Assembly (NCBI GenBank): GCA_030700225.1 | Contig: JAUYJT010000021.1 | Span: 1-32,107, forward strand | Length of the DNA stretch: 32,107 bases | Source: Candidatus Nanopelagicales bacterium | Lineage (GTDB): Bacteria > Actinomycetota > Actinomycetes > S36-B12 > GCA-2699445 | Direction of reading: 5' to 3' | In this document: positions 31,623 through 32,107 of the stretch, in pieces | How positions within the stretch are numbered: the stretch's first letter is position 1 | Layout of the letters: the number at the start of each line of letters is the position of its first letter | Translations under genes and position numbers: made by a program | Notes under the pieces: model-generated | The model's input: only the letters and a program-made list of their open reading frames with translations | Databases searched by the model: none | Told to the model about the DNA's origin: nothing

Positions 31623-32029
31623 TCCGCGGAGTACTGACCGAGTACGGCTGCGAGATCGCCCCGAGGACCTACTACGCGTGGGTGGCCCGGCCGCCGTCGA
31701 AGCGGGCGCTGTGGGACCTGTCCATAACAGAGGTGCTGGCCGGGTACTACCAGCCCCAGCCAGGCCCGGACGGGCAGCTGCGCAAGGCGCCAGAGTCTCT
31801 ATACGGGGCGGCGAAGATGCACGCGCACTTGCAGCGCCAGGGCATCCCGGTGGCCCGCTGCACCGTCGAGCGCCTCATGAGAACCAACGGCTGGCAGGGA
31901 GTGGTGCGCACCAAGCGGGTGCGCACCACCCAACCCGACCCCGGGCATGCCCGGGCCCCGGACTCCCTGTTAGCCGCCACGCTGGATGAGGATGTCGGCG
32001 TCATCGTGGGTGCGGTTGAGGCGGTATGA
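31623..32029 (+). pseudogene. IS3-family transposase OrfB, N-terminal fragment
   Basis: The frame carries RGVLTEYGCEIAPRTYYAW, then ESLYGAAKMHAHLQRQGIPVARCTVERLMR and GWQGVVRTKRVRTTQPDP, the N-terminal HTH-like region of IS3 OrfB. After PGHARAPDS the sequence changes to LLAATLDEDVGVIVG and a stop, so the rve/DDE domain is missing. The first codons of orfB were displaced by the palindromic element. Confidence 0.75.
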
Positions 32030-32033
32030 CGTA

Positions 32034-32062
32034 GGCCCCGTCCCGGTGTTCGGGGTGGGGCC
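32034..32062. terminator. Strong hairpin near window end
   Basis: GGCCCCGTCCC and GGGGTGGGGCC pair over 11 bases with two wobble pairs around a 7-base loop. On the minus strand a frame ending TPITEPSA-stop lies just upstream of it (to 32107), so it may terminate a gene that extends beyond the window. Confidence 0.55.
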
Positions 32063-32107
32063 TTGATGGTCAGGCTGACGGTTCGGTGATCGGGGTGTCG
32101 CCGGTGT

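Larger units (their letters stand above)
31192..32029 (+). mobile_element. Decayed IS3-family insertion sequence
   Basis: The left end TGAACCGCCCCGGGTTTG, orfA, a palindromic insertion and a truncated orfB are present. orfB lacks the whole DDE catalytic region: recognisable IS3 sequence stops near 31960, and what follows to 32029 is unrelated. No right inverted repeat is visible before the window end, so the element cannot move by itself. Confidence 0.8.

Overview
The window is GC-rich, densely coded DNA from a high-GC actinobacterium. The evidence is GlgE of the maltosyl-transferase glucan pathway, the gene neighbourhood glgE / glgB / ybbN / thioredoxin-fold protein / thiolase / methylmalonyl-CoA epimerase (the same order I recall from Mycobacterium tuberculosis Rv1327c to Rv1322A), frequent GTG and TTG starts, likely leaderless genes, and a DtxR/IdeR-type iron box. 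I cannot name a genus. I see no rRNA, tRNA or CRISPR array.

Layout. (1) 1-952: a wrecked IS607-family transposon on the minus strand. Its tnpA is broken by frameshifts and two small GC-rich palindromic insertions, and its tnpB is cut off at a junction with a 140-bp repeat. (2) 1107-3134: glgE, plus strand. (3) 3135-13581: an accessory stretch between glgE and glgB. It holds two near-identical orphan MNT-type nucleotidyltransferases, a decayed copy of the glgE 3' end, a pair of envelope genes behind an iron box, a large SEC-C protein, a Phd/RelE toxin-antitoxin pair, an antitoxin remnant, an AAA ATPase and a SulP transporter lacking its STAS domain. (4) 13582-15771: glgB, overlapping the sulP stop by ATGA. 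(5) 15806-20888, minus: a likely operon of thiolase, meaB, ybbN-like co-chaperone and three tandem paralogues of a possible START/SRPBCC-like protein. (6) 21021-24736, plus: methylmalonyl-CoA epimerase, two tandem patatins and crotonyl-CoA carboxylase/reductase. (7) 24884-30340: an acyltransferase-SGNH envelope protein, alpha/beta hydrolase, SDR, a small zinc-ribbon-like protein, RNase H and a diacylglycerol-kinase-family enzyme. (8) 30355-32107: a 3-hydroxyacyl-CoA dehydrogenase whose 5' end abuts a decayed IS3 element; a palindromic element sits between the IS3 orfs and a strong hairpin lies near the window end.

How the genes fit together. glgE and glgB make and branch alpha-glucan from maltose-1-phosphate; the usual treS and maltokinase partners are not between them. 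The thiolase, 3-hydroxyacyl-CoA dehydrogenase, Ccr, methylmalonyl-CoA epimerase and MeaB form a C4/C5 acyl-CoA set that fits the ethylmalonyl-CoA and methylmalonyl-CoA routes from acetyl-CoA to succinyl-CoA. The glgE-glgB gap is the main accessory region and holds most of the unusual signals.
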